A DNA stretch of 64,000 nt, taken from positions 496,001-560,000 of the forward strand of contig NZ_JRWG01000001.1 of NCBI RefSeq assembly GCF_001573155.1, in the 5' to 3' direction. This DNA comes from Aequorivita aquimaris. Its GTDB lineage: Bacteria; Bacteroidota; Bacteroidia; Flavobacteriales; Flavobacteriaceae. Made by a program: the position numbers and the translations under genes. Under the pieces are notes generated by a model, which was not told the origin of the DNA, made no database searches, and saw only the letters and a list, made by a program, of their open reading frames with translations. This document shows, piece after piece, positions 24,264 to 31,725 of the stretch (position 1 is its first letter; the number at the start of each line of letters is the position of its first letter).

Positions 24264-25154
24264 TCACATAAATATACTAAACAAGATTGCAAACAAAAAA
24301 GTACTGAGCGCAACCTTCTTTAATTCGCCATCGAGCAACATTGGTGATTTGTTTTTTAAAACGGTTTTTATGTTTAAAAGGAAAGGAATAAAAGCAATTA
24401 AGTATATAAATTGTAAGGGTTCCCGATAATTTATGATAGTGTAGAGCACAGCGCAAAGCATTCCAAAAAGCAACAGGAAAGCGTGGTATTTTTTCGCTTT
24501 TGTGGACCCCAATTTTACGACCAAGGTAAGTTTTTTGGCAGCCGCATCGTTTTCAATGTCGCGCATATTGTTCAAATTCAGCACGGCGGTGCTGAAACAA
24601 CCGATTGCCGTGGCGGGCAATAAAAGTTGCCATTGAAGCTGGTGGGTGAACAAGTAATAACTTCCCAAAACACTTAGTAACCCAAAAAACAGGAACACAA
24701 AAACATCGCCCAAACCGGAGTAACCGTAGGCTCTTTTCCCAACAGTATATTTTACCGCAGCGATGATGGAAACAATAGTTAAGTTGAAAAATATAAAGGA
24801 AATGACAAAATTTTCATTTCCGAAAGCTCTGAAAATCAAAAACGTGGCGAGAAAAAAAGTGATGATTCCGGTAATGATCATCCCAATTTTCATTTCTTTA
24901 GGTGAAATAATTCCCGAAGCTACCATACGCTTTTCCCCGTGCCTTACAGTGTCGGTGCCGCGAATGCCATCGCCGTAATCATTGGCAAAATTTGACAAAA
25001 CCTGAAAACCGATCGTAACCAATATTGCGAGCCAGAAAAGTACCGAACTATAATAGTAGTGTGAAGCCAAACCTGCACCAACAATAATTCCAGAAACCGA
25101 AAGCGGCAACGTTCGCAATCTCGCCGCGGCAAACCAAGCTTTAATTTTTGTCAT
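24264..25154 (-). CDS. menA: 1,4-Dihydroxy-2-naphthoate polyprenyltransferase
   Basis: This 296-residue UbiA-superfamily inner-membrane enzyme prenylates DHNA to demethylmenaquinone. The first Asp-rich motif NFANDYGDGIRGTD lies near residue 54, and the second, NNMRDIENDAAAKKLTLVV, near 195. Eight or nine hydrophobic helices are spread over the protein. The SVSGIIVGAGLASHYY N-terminus and length are normal for MenA. It is the first gene of the leftward men unit and its stop is closely followed by the UPF0173 gene. Methylation (menG/ubiE) and the early men genes are outside the window. Confidence 0.93.
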   Translation of the reverse strand: MTKIKAWFAAARLRTLPLSVSGIIVGAGLASHYYYSSVLFWLAILVTIGFQVLSNFANDYGDGIRGTDTVRHGEKRMVASGIISPKEMKIGMIITGIITFFLATFLIFRAFGNENFVISFIFFNLTIVSIIAAVKYTVGKRAYGYSGLGDVFVFLFFGLLSVLGSYYLFTHQLQWQLLLPATAIGCFSTAVLNLNNMRDIENDAAAKKLTLVVKLGSTKAKKYHAFLLLFGMLCAVLYTIINYREPLQFIYLIAFIPFLLNIKTVLKNKSPMLLDGELKKVALSTFLFAILFSIFM

Positions 25155-25284
25155 TCAATATTTTTTTGAAGCTGCAAAAATACGTTTTAAAAAGGGGTGT
25201 GCCAATTTTTTGAAATGGGTTACTTGCTTATTTGATTGAAATGTTTTGCTATATTCGTTTTTCAAAATTTAAACAGACAGAAAA

Positions 25285-25662
25285 ATGAACAACTCAACAA
25301 ACTATAATTTAGGATTGCTTTTACTTCGTGTAGGCTTCGGTGGAATGATGCTTACCCACGGAATTCCAAAACTTTTAAAAATGCTTTCGGGCGATTTCTC
25401 CTTTGGCGACCCCATCGGCATTGGTGAAACGGCAACCTTAATTTTAGCTGTGTTGTGCGAGGTGTTTTTCCCGATACTTGTAATAATCGGTTTTAAAACG
25501 CGATTGTCCGCAATTCCCGTGATAATTACAATGGCCGTGGCCGCCTTTGTGGTTCACGCCGCAGACCCATTCGGAATTAAGGAGAAAGCTATACTATATT
25601 TAATAGGATTTATTGCGATTGCACTTTTGGGCGCGGGGAAATATTCGGTCGACAAAAAATGA
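25285..25662 (+). CDS. DoxX-family membrane protein
   Basis: This 125-residue protein has four membrane helices (about 9-28, 48-66, 73-91 and 102-119). The DoxX pattern is present: LLLLRVGFGGMMLTHGIPKL at the start, EVFFPILVIIGFKTRLSAIP in the middle and AILYLIGFIAIALLGAGKYS at the end. DoxX relatives include quinol-oxidase subunits and redox-stress membrane proteins, but most are uncharacterised. It stands alone between menA (divergent) and holA (convergent). A near-consensus TATATTCG box is at 25250-25257. Confidence 0.88.
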   Translation: MNNSTNYNLGLLLLRVGFGGMMLTHGIPKLLKMLSGDFSFGDPIGIGETATLILAVLCEVFFPILVIIGFKTRLSAIPVIITMAVAAFVVHAADPFGIKEKAILYLIGFIAIALLGAGKYSVDKK

Positions 25663-25710
25663 GTTTTCAGTCGTCGTTACTGTATAAAAAATGACCATTT
25701 TAATCAAAAT

Positions 25711-25738
25711 GTAGGCGCGCGATTAATCGCGCGCCTAC
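25711..25738. repeat. 28-bp perfect palindrome (REP-like or terminator)
   Basis: The half-site GTAGGCGCGCGATT is followed directly by its exact reverse complement, and the flanks are AAAAT and CAAAAT. It lies between the convergent DoxX and holA genes. It is much more GC-rich than its surroundings and resembles dispersed extragenic palindromes. It could also end transcription. Confidence 0.8.
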
Positions 25739-25743
25739 CAAAA

Positions 25744-26748
25744 TCAATTAAAAATTTTTACCAACAATTCCTTTAGCAAATCGCCCTGCGAAAGGTTGGC
25801 GGCACCCACGCCCTTGCTTTTCATATCTACCTCGCGGATTGCGGCAATGATGGCGCTCACCTTTTTCATTGGGTAATTTCGGGCGGCGGTTTGATAGTCT
25901 TTTATAAAGAAAGGATGAACGCCCAAAGCCTTTGCAGCATCGCCCTTGTTGGTAAGCGCATGGTATTTCAGCAATTTTGAAAAGAAACTGTACAGCAAGG
26001 CCACCGTCATCACCAAAGGGTTGCTTTTTGGGTTTTGCGAAAAATATTGAATAATTGCAAAAGCCTTTTTTATATCCTTTTCGCCTATTGCATTCTGAAG
26101 CTCAAAATTATTGAAATCCTTGCTGATACCGATATTTTCCTCAATAATCTGTGGCGTAATCTGTTCACCCGGCTTTAGAATTAATTGCAGCTTTTCAAGC
26201 TCGTTGTTTACCTTGCTTAAATCATTCCCAAGAAATTCCACCAACATTTGGGCGGCTTTTGGGGTGATTGTATAACCTTTCCCCGCGAGAACGCGCTTTA
26301 TCCAGTCCGGCACTTGGTTTTCGTAGAGTTTTTTGCTCTCAAAAAGAACCCCTGTTTTGGCAATTTCCTTGGTCAGTTTTTTGCGTTTGTCCAAGGTTTT
26401 GTATTTATAACAAAGCACCAAAACGGTTGTGGGCTGCGGGCTGAGGGCATACGGAAGCAAATTTTCAATCGTGCGCGAAAGATCCTGTGCCTCCTTTACA
26501 ATTACCACCTGTTTTTCCGCCATCATCGGGTAGCGTTTGGCGTTGCTGATAATGTCTTCTACCGAAACATCACGACCGTAAAGCACCATTTGGTTAAAAC
26601 CCTTTTCTTCCTCGCTCAAAACGTTTTCCTCAATATATTTTGAAATACCATCAATATAATAGGGCTCCTCACCCATCAAAAAATAGATAGGCTTTGTGTT
26701 TCCGTTTTTAATATCGGTGATGATGGATTTTACTTTGTCGAGCGGCAT
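25744..26748 (-). CDS. holA: DNA polymerase III subunit delta
   Basis: This 334-residue clamp-loader wrench subunit loads the beta sliding clamp. It has the AAA+-like fold without a canonical Walker A: IYFLMGEEPYYIDGISKYI at 21-39, NAKRYPMMAEKQVVIVKEA near 70, LVEFLGNDLSKVNNELEKL near 170 (lid and delta-family signature), and the C-terminal collar region VMTVALLYSFFSKLLKYHAL. The length is typical. It is divergently oriented from the HsdR_N-domain gene, with 72 bases between start codons, an arrangement I recall as common in flavobacteria. Confidence 0.92.
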   Translation of the reverse strand: MPLDKVKSIITDIKNGNTKPIYFLMGEEPYYIDGISKYIEENVLSEEEKGFNQMVLYGRDVSVEDIISNAKRYPMMAEKQVVIVKEAQDLSRTIENLLPYALSPQPTTVLVLCYKYKTLDKRKKLTKEIAKTGVLFESKKLYENQVPDWIKRVLAGKGYTITPKAAQMLVEFLGNDLSKVNNELEKLQLILKPGEQITPQIIEENIGISKDFNNFELQNAIGEKDIKKAFAIIQYFSQNPKSNPLVMTVALLYSFFSKLLKYHALTNKGDAAKALGVHPFFIKDYQTAARNYPMKKVSAIIAAIREVDMKSKGVGAANLSQGDLLKELLVKIFN

Positions 26749-26820
26749 TGGACGATTTACGATTTACGATTGAAGGAACTTAATTTTGAATTTTGAATAT
26801 TAAATTTTGAATATTTGTAA

Positions 26821-27264
26821 ATGCAAAAACTCAACTTCCCCCAATATTCCTTTCGCTTCAAAAGTAGCGAAAATAAAACGTTGGTTTTTGATGAAATCCG
26901 AAAAAAATTCGTGGTGCTCACCCCCGAGGAATGGGTTCGCCTGCACGCTGTTCAATTTCTTCTGAAAGAAAAAAAATATCCCAAAAGCCTTATAAACGTT
27001 GAAAAACAATTGAAACTCAACCATACCGTAAAACGATACGACATCTTAATTTTTAACAATGACGGAAGCATTTTTTTGATTGTGGAATGCAAAGCGCCCT
27101 CAATTGAAATTTCACAACTCACCTTTGACCAAATTGCGCGGTATAATTTAGCGTTGGAAGCGGAGTATTTAATGGTTACCAACGGTTTGGAGCATTATTT
27201 CTGCCAAATGGATTTCACGAATGAACGCTACAATTTTTTGAAAGAAATTCCCGATTATAAATAA
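26821..27264 (+). CDS. Lone type I restriction HsdR N-terminal-like nuclease domain protein
   Basis: This 147-residue protein is made up almost entirely of an HsdR_N_2-type PD-(D/E)XK fold. Candidate catalytic residues are in RYDILIFNNDGSIFLIVECK (Asp, then ExK within VECKAP), preceded by EEWVRLHAVQFLLKEKKYP and followed by QIARYNLALEAEYLMVTNG. No helicase, HsdM or HsdS gene is nearby, so it is not part of a restriction system here. It lies divergently next to holA. In this phylum such stand-alone proteins are conserved, and the holA company suggests a DNA-repair or replication-linked role, which is inference. Confidence 0.85.
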   Translation: MQKLNFPQYSFRFKSSENKTLVFDEIRKKFVVLTPEEWVRLHAVQFLLKEKKYPKSLINVEKQLKLNHTVKRYDILIFNNDGSIFLIVECKAPSIEISQLTFDQIARYNLALEAEYLMVTNGLEHYFCQMDFTNERYNFLKEIPDYK

Positions 27265-27302
27265 GTCGTTAAAAAACACTTCAAAAATCTATCTTTACAC
27301 CC

Positions 27303-28289
27303 GTGAAAGTAGCCGTTGTCATACTCAATTGGAATGGAAGGGATTTGTTGGAAAAATTTCTTCCCTCTGTGGTGAAATTTTCCGCCGAAGCCACTGTCTA
27401 TGTGGCCGATAATGCTTCAACTGATGATTCGATTTCGTTTATTTACGAAAATTTCCCCACGGTAAAAATCATTCAAAATAAAGTGAACGGCGGCTATGCG
27501 AAAGGCTATAACGACGCCTTAAAAAACCTTTCCGAAGACATTTTCGTTCTGTTGAACAGCGATGTGGAGGTAACCGAAAACTGGCTGCAACCAATAATTT
27601 CAGAATTTGAAAAAGACGCTTCGGTAGTTGCGGCACAACCAAAAATCCTTGATTACAAAAACCGGGAGTATTTTGAATATGCCGGCGCGGCGGGCGGTTT
27701 TATTGACAAATACGGCTATCCGTATTGCCGCGGACGTATTTTCAATACTTTGGAAAAGGACCACGGGCAGTATAACGATACCGCCGAAATTTTCTGGGCC
27801 TCGGGAGCCTGTCTTTTTGTAAAGACCGATGCTTTTTGGCAAGCTGGCGGACTGGATGAAGACTATTTTGCGCACCAAGAGGAAATTGACCTTTGCTGGC
27901 GATTGCAAGCTAAGGGCGGAAAGATACTATATGTAGGTACCTCGCAGGTATATCACGTGGGTGGCGCTACGCTGGCTGCTTTAAACCCACAGAAAACTTT
28001 TTACAATTTTCGAAACTCGCTTTTAAATCTGTTAAAAAATGCCGGTGGAGCCCAGGCCTTTTCAGCAATTTTCGTTCGGATGGTGTTGGACGCCGTTGCA
28101 GCTTTTCAGTTTTTGTTCCAAGGAAAGCCAAAACATTTTTTGGCGGTCATAAAAGCACACTTCAGTTTTTATTTTTTGGTGCCGAAATTTCTTAAAAAGA
28201 GACGCAGAAATGCTTCCAAGATGAAATATTTCAAAATAAAATCCATTGTATTTCAGCATTTTATAATGAAAAAGGAGCCGTTTCAATAG
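27303..28289 (+). CDS. Family 2 glycosyltransferase
   Basis: The start is a GTG at 27303, and the protein begins VKVAVVILNWNGRDLL, the canonical GT2 opening. The 328-residue protein shows YVADNASTDDS (nucleotide sugar site), VLLNSDVEV (DxD-like metal site) near 83, the acceptor region SGACLFVKTDAFWQAGGLDE, and HQEEIDLCWR with the catalytic EED-like cluster near 200. The order matches rhamnosyl- or WbbL-like transferases of cell-surface polysaccharide. A C-terminal hydrophobic and basic segment may attach it to the inner membrane. It is apparently a single gene. Confidence 0.9.
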   Translation: MKVAVVILNWNGRDLLEKFLPSVVKFSAEATVYVADNASTDDSISFIYENFPTVKIIQNKVNGGYAKGYNDALKNLSEDIFVLLNSDVEVTENWLQPIISEFEKDASVVAAQPKILDYKNREYFEYAGAAGGFIDKYGYPYCRGRIFNTLEKDHGQYNDTAEIFWASGACLFVKTDAFWQAGGLDEDYFAHQEEIDLCWRLQAKGGKILYVGTSQVYHVGGATLAALNPQKTFYNFRNSLLNLLKNAGGAQAFSAIFVRMVLDAVAAFQFLFQGKPKHFLAVIKAHFSFYFLVPKFLKKRRRNASKMKYFKIKSIVFQHFIMKKEPFQ

Positions 28290-28339
28290 CTTATAACTTA
28301 AAGTATTGTTAATCGTTTTTTAGGCGACCGCTATTTTAA

Positions 28340-28347
28340 TAATTTTG
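28340..28347 (+). promoter_or_regulatory. Candidate -7 promoter element TAATTTTG
   Basis: Exact TAnnTTTG match 47 bases upstream of the OmpA-family gene. A T-rich stretch, but no TTG, sits at the -33 position. Confidence 0.45.
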
Positions 28348-28394
28348 GTTCAGATTTATTGAAATAAACAATCTAATATAACACTTAACAAATT

Positions 28395-29252
28395 ATGAAG
28401 AAACTATTGATTCTAGCAGTATGCTCCAGTTTGGCCTTTACTTCTTGCGTTTCCAAGAAGAAATACGCAGAACTTGAAGCTAAACAACAAAACACGCAGG
28501 ATTTGCTGAACACGGCCACCGTTAAACTTAACGACTGCCTTACCGAAAGAGCCGCGGCAACAGCCCGCGCAAAACAACTTGAGGAGCGTTTGGCAGACAT
28601 GAAAAAAACCAATGAGGATCTTATTCAAAGTTCAAAAGAGCTTACTATGTTGACCTCAAAAGGTGCTACCAACCTTGAAAAATCCTTGGAAAGCTTAAAG
28701 GAAAAAGACCTAAAGATTACCCGTTTGCAGGACGCGCTTAACAAAAAAGATAGTGTAACCCTTGCTTTAGTAACTAGTCTTAAAAGAGAAGTGGGTATAA
28801 ACGATCCGGACATTGAGGTAAATGTTGAAAAAGGTGTAGTTTATATTTCGCTTTCAGACAAAGTTTTATTTAAGACCGGAAGCTACCAAATTTCTTCAAG
28901 AGCCAATGAAATCTTAGGAAAAGTTGCCAAAGTTATCAACGGCAAACCAGATTTTGAAGCAATGGTTGAAGGGCATACGGACAACGTACCTTACCGCAGC
29001 GGTGTTCTTTTGGACAACTGGGATTTGAGCGTAAAACGCGCTACTGCCATTGTTAGAGCATTGCAGGATCTTGGTATTGCACCTGAAAGATTGGTGGCCG
29101 CAGGTCGTGGAGAGTACGATCCATTGGTACCAAACACAACTGCCGAAAACAGAGCAACAAACAGACGTACCCGTATCTTGGTACTACCTAAAATCGATCA
29201 GTTCTACGATATGATTGAGAAGGAAATGAAAAACCTTGAGGCAGGCGGATAA
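28395..29252 (+). CDS. OmpA-family peptidoglycan-binding lipoprotein
   Basis: This 285-residue protein starts with a lipoprotein signal (lipobox FTSC, Cys18). A long coiled coil follows (about 22-130, Lys/Glu/Leu rich with KKKYAELEAKQQNTQDLL). The C-terminal OmpA domain (about 145-270) shows VLFKTGSYQIS, VEGHTDNVPYRSG and NRATNRRTRILVLP with the DAP-binding Asp and Arg. Such proteins link the outer membrane to the cell wall. The gene is monocistronic with a strong terminator. Confidence 0.92.
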   Translation: MKKLLILAVCSSLAFTSCVSKKKYAELEAKQQNTQDLLNTATVKLNDCLTERAAATARAKQLEERLADMKKTNEDLIQSSKELTMLTSKGATNLEKSLESLKEKDLKITRLQDALNKKDSVTLALVTSLKREVGINDPDIEVNVEKGVVYISLSDKVLFKTGSYQISSRANEILGKVAKVINGKPDFEAMVEGHTDNVPYRSGVLLDNWDLSVKRATAIVRALQDLGIAPERLVAAGRGEYDPLVPNTTAENRATNRRTRILVLPKIDQFYDMIEKEMKNLEAGG

Positions 29253-29276
29253 TAAATTCTGAATGCCTATAAATAC

Positions 29277-29302
29277 AAACCCGGTCTCAAAAGGCCGGGT
29301 TT
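29277..29302 (+). terminator. Rho-independent terminator of the OmpA-family gene
   Basis: AAACCCGG (29277-29284) pairs with CCGGGTTT (29295-29302) across a 10-base loop and is followed by a T run. Confidence 0.85.
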
Positions 29303-29386
29303 TTTATTGTTTCATCAAATCATTCTTTTGAAAGGTTTTCGTATCTTGGATATGAATATTAAACCTTATTAAATATTTACGAAGAA

Positions 29387-29722
29387 ATGGAAGAATTCAA
29401 AACAAATTGGACCCGCGAGGAGCTTAAGGCGTATATTTTACTTTATTGTGCCTATGCCAATTTTGTGGAAACCGAGGAAGAACGCAATTTTATAATGAAA
29501 AAAGTAGGTGAGGATAAATACAGACAAATACACAAAGAGTTTGATAAGGACAACGATTATCAGCGGATACAGAAAATCCAGAATACGGTAGAGCGCTTTG
29601 ATTACTCACCAACGGAAATAGATAGACTTTTTTACAACATAAAAAAAATGTTTCTCACCGATGGCGAAATCGACATCTTGGAAAAAAACATTTATCGCGG
29701 GCTACAGCATTTATTGAAATAG
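29387..29722 (+). CDS. Small helical protein, possibly TerB-like
   Basis: This 111-residue protein has no signal peptide and is predicted to be all alpha-helical. The opening LKAYILLYCAYANFVETEEE followed by RNFIMKKVG, and the ending MFLTDGEIDILEKNIYRGLQ, place acidic residues at helix ends in a way that recalls TerB-fold proteins. The resemblance is weak and no metal site is certain. It is apparently monocistronic and convergent with the Sua5/YciO gene. Function unknown. Confidence 0.75.
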   Translation: MEEFKTNWTREELKAYILLYCAYANFVETEEERNFIMKKVGEDKYRQIHKEFDKDNDYQRIQKIQNTVERFDYSPTEIDRLFYNIKKMFLTDGEIDILEKNIYRGLQHLLK

Positions 29723-29794
29723 AGAGCCTTGCCATTTTATTCCGATGGCAAAATCACGTTGGCAAACTAGTTTTTGGTCTTCCGTATTAGGTAT

Positions 29795-30412
29795 CTATAA
29801 TTCCAAACTTCCTTTCCCTTCTCTAACTACCACGGGTTCAGGCCCGGTAAGGTCTATTACGGTGGAAGCAATGTTGCCGCCAAAGCCGCCGTCTATAACC
29901 AGATCTACCAGATTGTCCCATTTTTCAAGTATTAGTTCCGGATCGGTGGTGTACTCAATTACCTCATCTTCGTCCTTAATGGAGGTTGAAATAATAGGAT
30001 TGCCCAACTCCTGCACTATGGCCCGGGTTATGGAATTATCGGGAACGCGGATCCCTACTTCCTTTTTCTTCTTAAAAACCGAAGGAAGATTGTTATTTCC
30101 CGGTAGGATAAAAGTGTAGGGCCCCGGAAGATTTCGTTTTAAAATTTTAAAGGTGGGCGTGTCTATCTGCTTCACATAATCACTCAGATTGCTTAAATCT
30201 TCACACACGAACGAGAAATTTGCCTTTTCCAGTTTCACTCCCCGCAATTGCGCCACACGTTCCATTGCGCGGTTGTTGTTTATATCGCAGCCCAAGGCAT
30301 AAACAGTATCGCTCGGATAAATGATTACCCCGCCATCACGAAGTATCTTCACAACGCGCTTAATCTCCTTGGGGTTGGGGTTTTCTTCGTAAATCTTAAT
30401 AAATTCAGCCAT
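29795..30412 (-). CDS. Sua5/YciO/YrdC-family L-threonylcarbamoyladenylate synthase-like protein
   Basis: This 205-residue YrdC-fold protein has GGVIIYPSDTVYALGCD near residue 27 (substrate-binding KPTDTxYGL equivalent), RGVKLEKANFSFVCEDLSN (KxR-like basic site, here RxxKxxK), LKRNLPGPYTFILPG near 108, VGIRVPDN and PIISTSI. The family makes threonylcarbamoyl-AMP for tRNA t6A, or is the YciO paralogue with uncertain activity. Its length, without the C-terminal Sua5 domain, and divergent KxR region lean to YciO. A tudor-like small protein gene lies immediately upstream on the same strand. Confidence 0.88.
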   Translation of the reverse strand: MAEFIKIYEENPNPKEIKRVVKILRDGGVIIYPSDTVYALGCDINNNRAMERVAQLRGVKLEKANFSFVCEDLSNLSDYVKQIDTPTFKILKRNLPGPYTFILPGNNNLPSVFKKKKEVGIRVPDNSITRAIVQELGNPIISTSIKDEDEVIEYTTDPELILEKWDNLVDLVIDGGFGGNIASTVIDLTGPEPVVVREGKGSLEL

Positions 30413-30421
30413 TTCAATATT

Positions 30422-30631
30422 TTATTTCTTTTTCACTTCACTTTCAAGCTTTAAAACCTTATCTCCATCGGCTTGCTCAATGTAGAGTGCTTTGTTTCCT
30501 TTTTCGCCTTTTCGTGTAATTTTATTTTCTTTAATGGTTTTGGTAATTTCTTCGGAAAATGTCTCGATTACTTTTCCTTCGGCCTCGCCATTGCCCCATT
30601 TCCAAGTTACTTTTGAACCTTTTCGAATCAT
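30422..30631 (-). CDS. DUF2945 (HVA1/tudor-like) small protein
   Basis: This 69-residue protein opens with IRKGSKVTWKWGNGEAEGKV, the typical DUF2945/hypervirulence-associated TUDOR-domain motif, and ends in a basic KLESEVKKK tail. It is a small beta-barrel, probably cytoplasmic; DNA or RNA binding has been suggested for the fold, but no function is known. It precedes the YciO-like gene by 9 bases and is probably co-transcribed with it. Confidence 0.88.
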   Translation of the reverse strand: MIRKGSKVTWKWGNGEAEGKVIETFSEEITKTIKENKITRKGEKGNKALYIEQADGDKVLKLESEVKKK

Positions 30632-30735
30632 ATTTTTTATTTAAAGTTACTTACATTTTTTAAAAAAAAGAATAAGTTTCAAATACTTAACATAAAATCC
30701 CATTTTGAGCGTTATGGGAAAAACAAAAATTTCTT

Positions 30736-31605
30736 ATGAAAAAAATCTTCGTGCTAATCTTTCTTTTCGGAATTCAAGTCAATTTCATTTCCTGTTCCAA
30801 AGATAACGATAACAATACAACCGAATCATTAGAGGAAAAAACGATGCTGAATGTTTCCTACGGAAATGATCCGCTACAAAAATACGACCTATATCTTCCT
30901 GCAGACCGATCCTCCAACAAAACGAAGGTAATCGTACTGGTCCACGGCGGGGGTTGGACTGGAGGCGATAAGGCTGATATGGATTTCTTTATTCCCTACA
31001 TAAAATTAAGACATCCCGATCACGCAATAGTAAATGTGAACTATGTGCTTGCCGATATGGACACCCCTGCGTTTCCCAACCAATTTTTGGACGTGGATGC
31101 AATTATCAATAAACTGACCGCCGAAAAAGACGAACTTCAAATCCTTCCGGAATTTGCCATGATTGGTGCCAGTGCCGGAGCACATATTTCGCTGATGTAT
31201 GATTATGTTTACGATAATGACGATCAGGTAAAAGTAGTTGGCGATATTGTTGGCCCAACTGATTTTACAGATCCGTTTTATAGTGAAAATCCTAATTTTC
31301 CTGCTTTGATGGCAGCACTGGTTGATGAAAGCGCTTATCCGCCAGGAACAAATTATGCAGAGGTTTTGAGTCCTGCCTTGCGCGTAACAAATGATAGTAG
31401 TCCTACGCTGCTTTTCTACGGAAATACTGACCCTCTAGTGCCGCTAACTAATGGAACAACTTTAAATGCTGCGCTGAATAACTCTCAGATAGATCATAGT
31501 TTTACGGTTTATGAAGGCGGCCACGGCGATTGGGCACCAAATGATATCGAAAATATGAAAGAACAGCTAAGTACCGCAGTTGATACTTATTTGGGAGTGG
31601 ATTAA
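30736..31605 (+). CDS. Alpha/beta hydrolase (esterase) lipoprotein
   Basis: This 289-residue protein has a lipoprotein signal (NFISC, Cys21) and an alpha/beta-hydrolase domain of the carboxylesterase/BD-FAE type. The oxyanion-hole HGGGWTGGDKAD lies near residue 76 and the nucleophile elbow GASAGAHIS (Ser of GxSxG) near 145. The acid lies in NTDPLVPLTN and the catalytic His in YEGGHGDW near 260. All three triad positions are present, so it is likely active, acting on esters at the cell envelope. The substrate is unknown. The gene appears monocistronic and is followed by a degenerate repeat tract. Confidence 0.9.
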   Translation: MKKIFVLIFLFGIQVNFISCSKDNDNNTTESLEEKTMLNVSYGNDPLQKYDLYLPADRSSNKTKVIVLVHGGGWTGGDKADMDFFIPYIKLRHPDHAIVNVNYVLADMDTPAFPNQFLDVDAIINKLTAEKDELQILPEFAMIGASAGAHISLMYDYVYDNDDQVKVVGDIVGPTDFTDPFYSENPNFPALMAALVDESAYPPGTNYAEVLSPALRVTNDSSPTLLFYGNTDPLVPLTNGTTLNAALNNSQIDHSFTVYEGGHGDWAPNDIENMKEQLSTAVDTYLGVD

Positions 31606-31639
31606 AGGTGCTGGGTGCGGCGTGCGGGGTGCTTAATTT

Positions 31640-31725
31640 TTTTTAAAGAACCTCACAAATTAATGAAATAACGAATCCCGAAGTAACGAATGCCGAATTA
31701 ACAAATCACGAATTAACAATTTTCA
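31640..31725. repeat. Degenerate short-repeat tract (ACGAATC/GAATTAAC units)
   Basis: A stretch of loosely repeated 11-13 base phrases (ACGAATCCCGAAGTA, ACGAATGCCGAATTA, ACAAATCACGAATTA) fills the gap between the esterase and helicase genes. The helicase stop codon is at its end. No hairpin with a T tract was seen in it. Confidence 0.5.

Noticed and set aside
26821-27264. Type I restriction system
   Set aside because: Only an HsdR N-terminal-like domain is present. There is no helicase, HsdM or HsdS gene within the window, so no restriction system can be claimed.
29729-29751. Hairpin TTGCCAT/ATGGCAA as a terminator
   Set aside because: A 7-bp stem without a T tract on either strand. It could be chance, and the adjacent convergent genes need only a weak stop.
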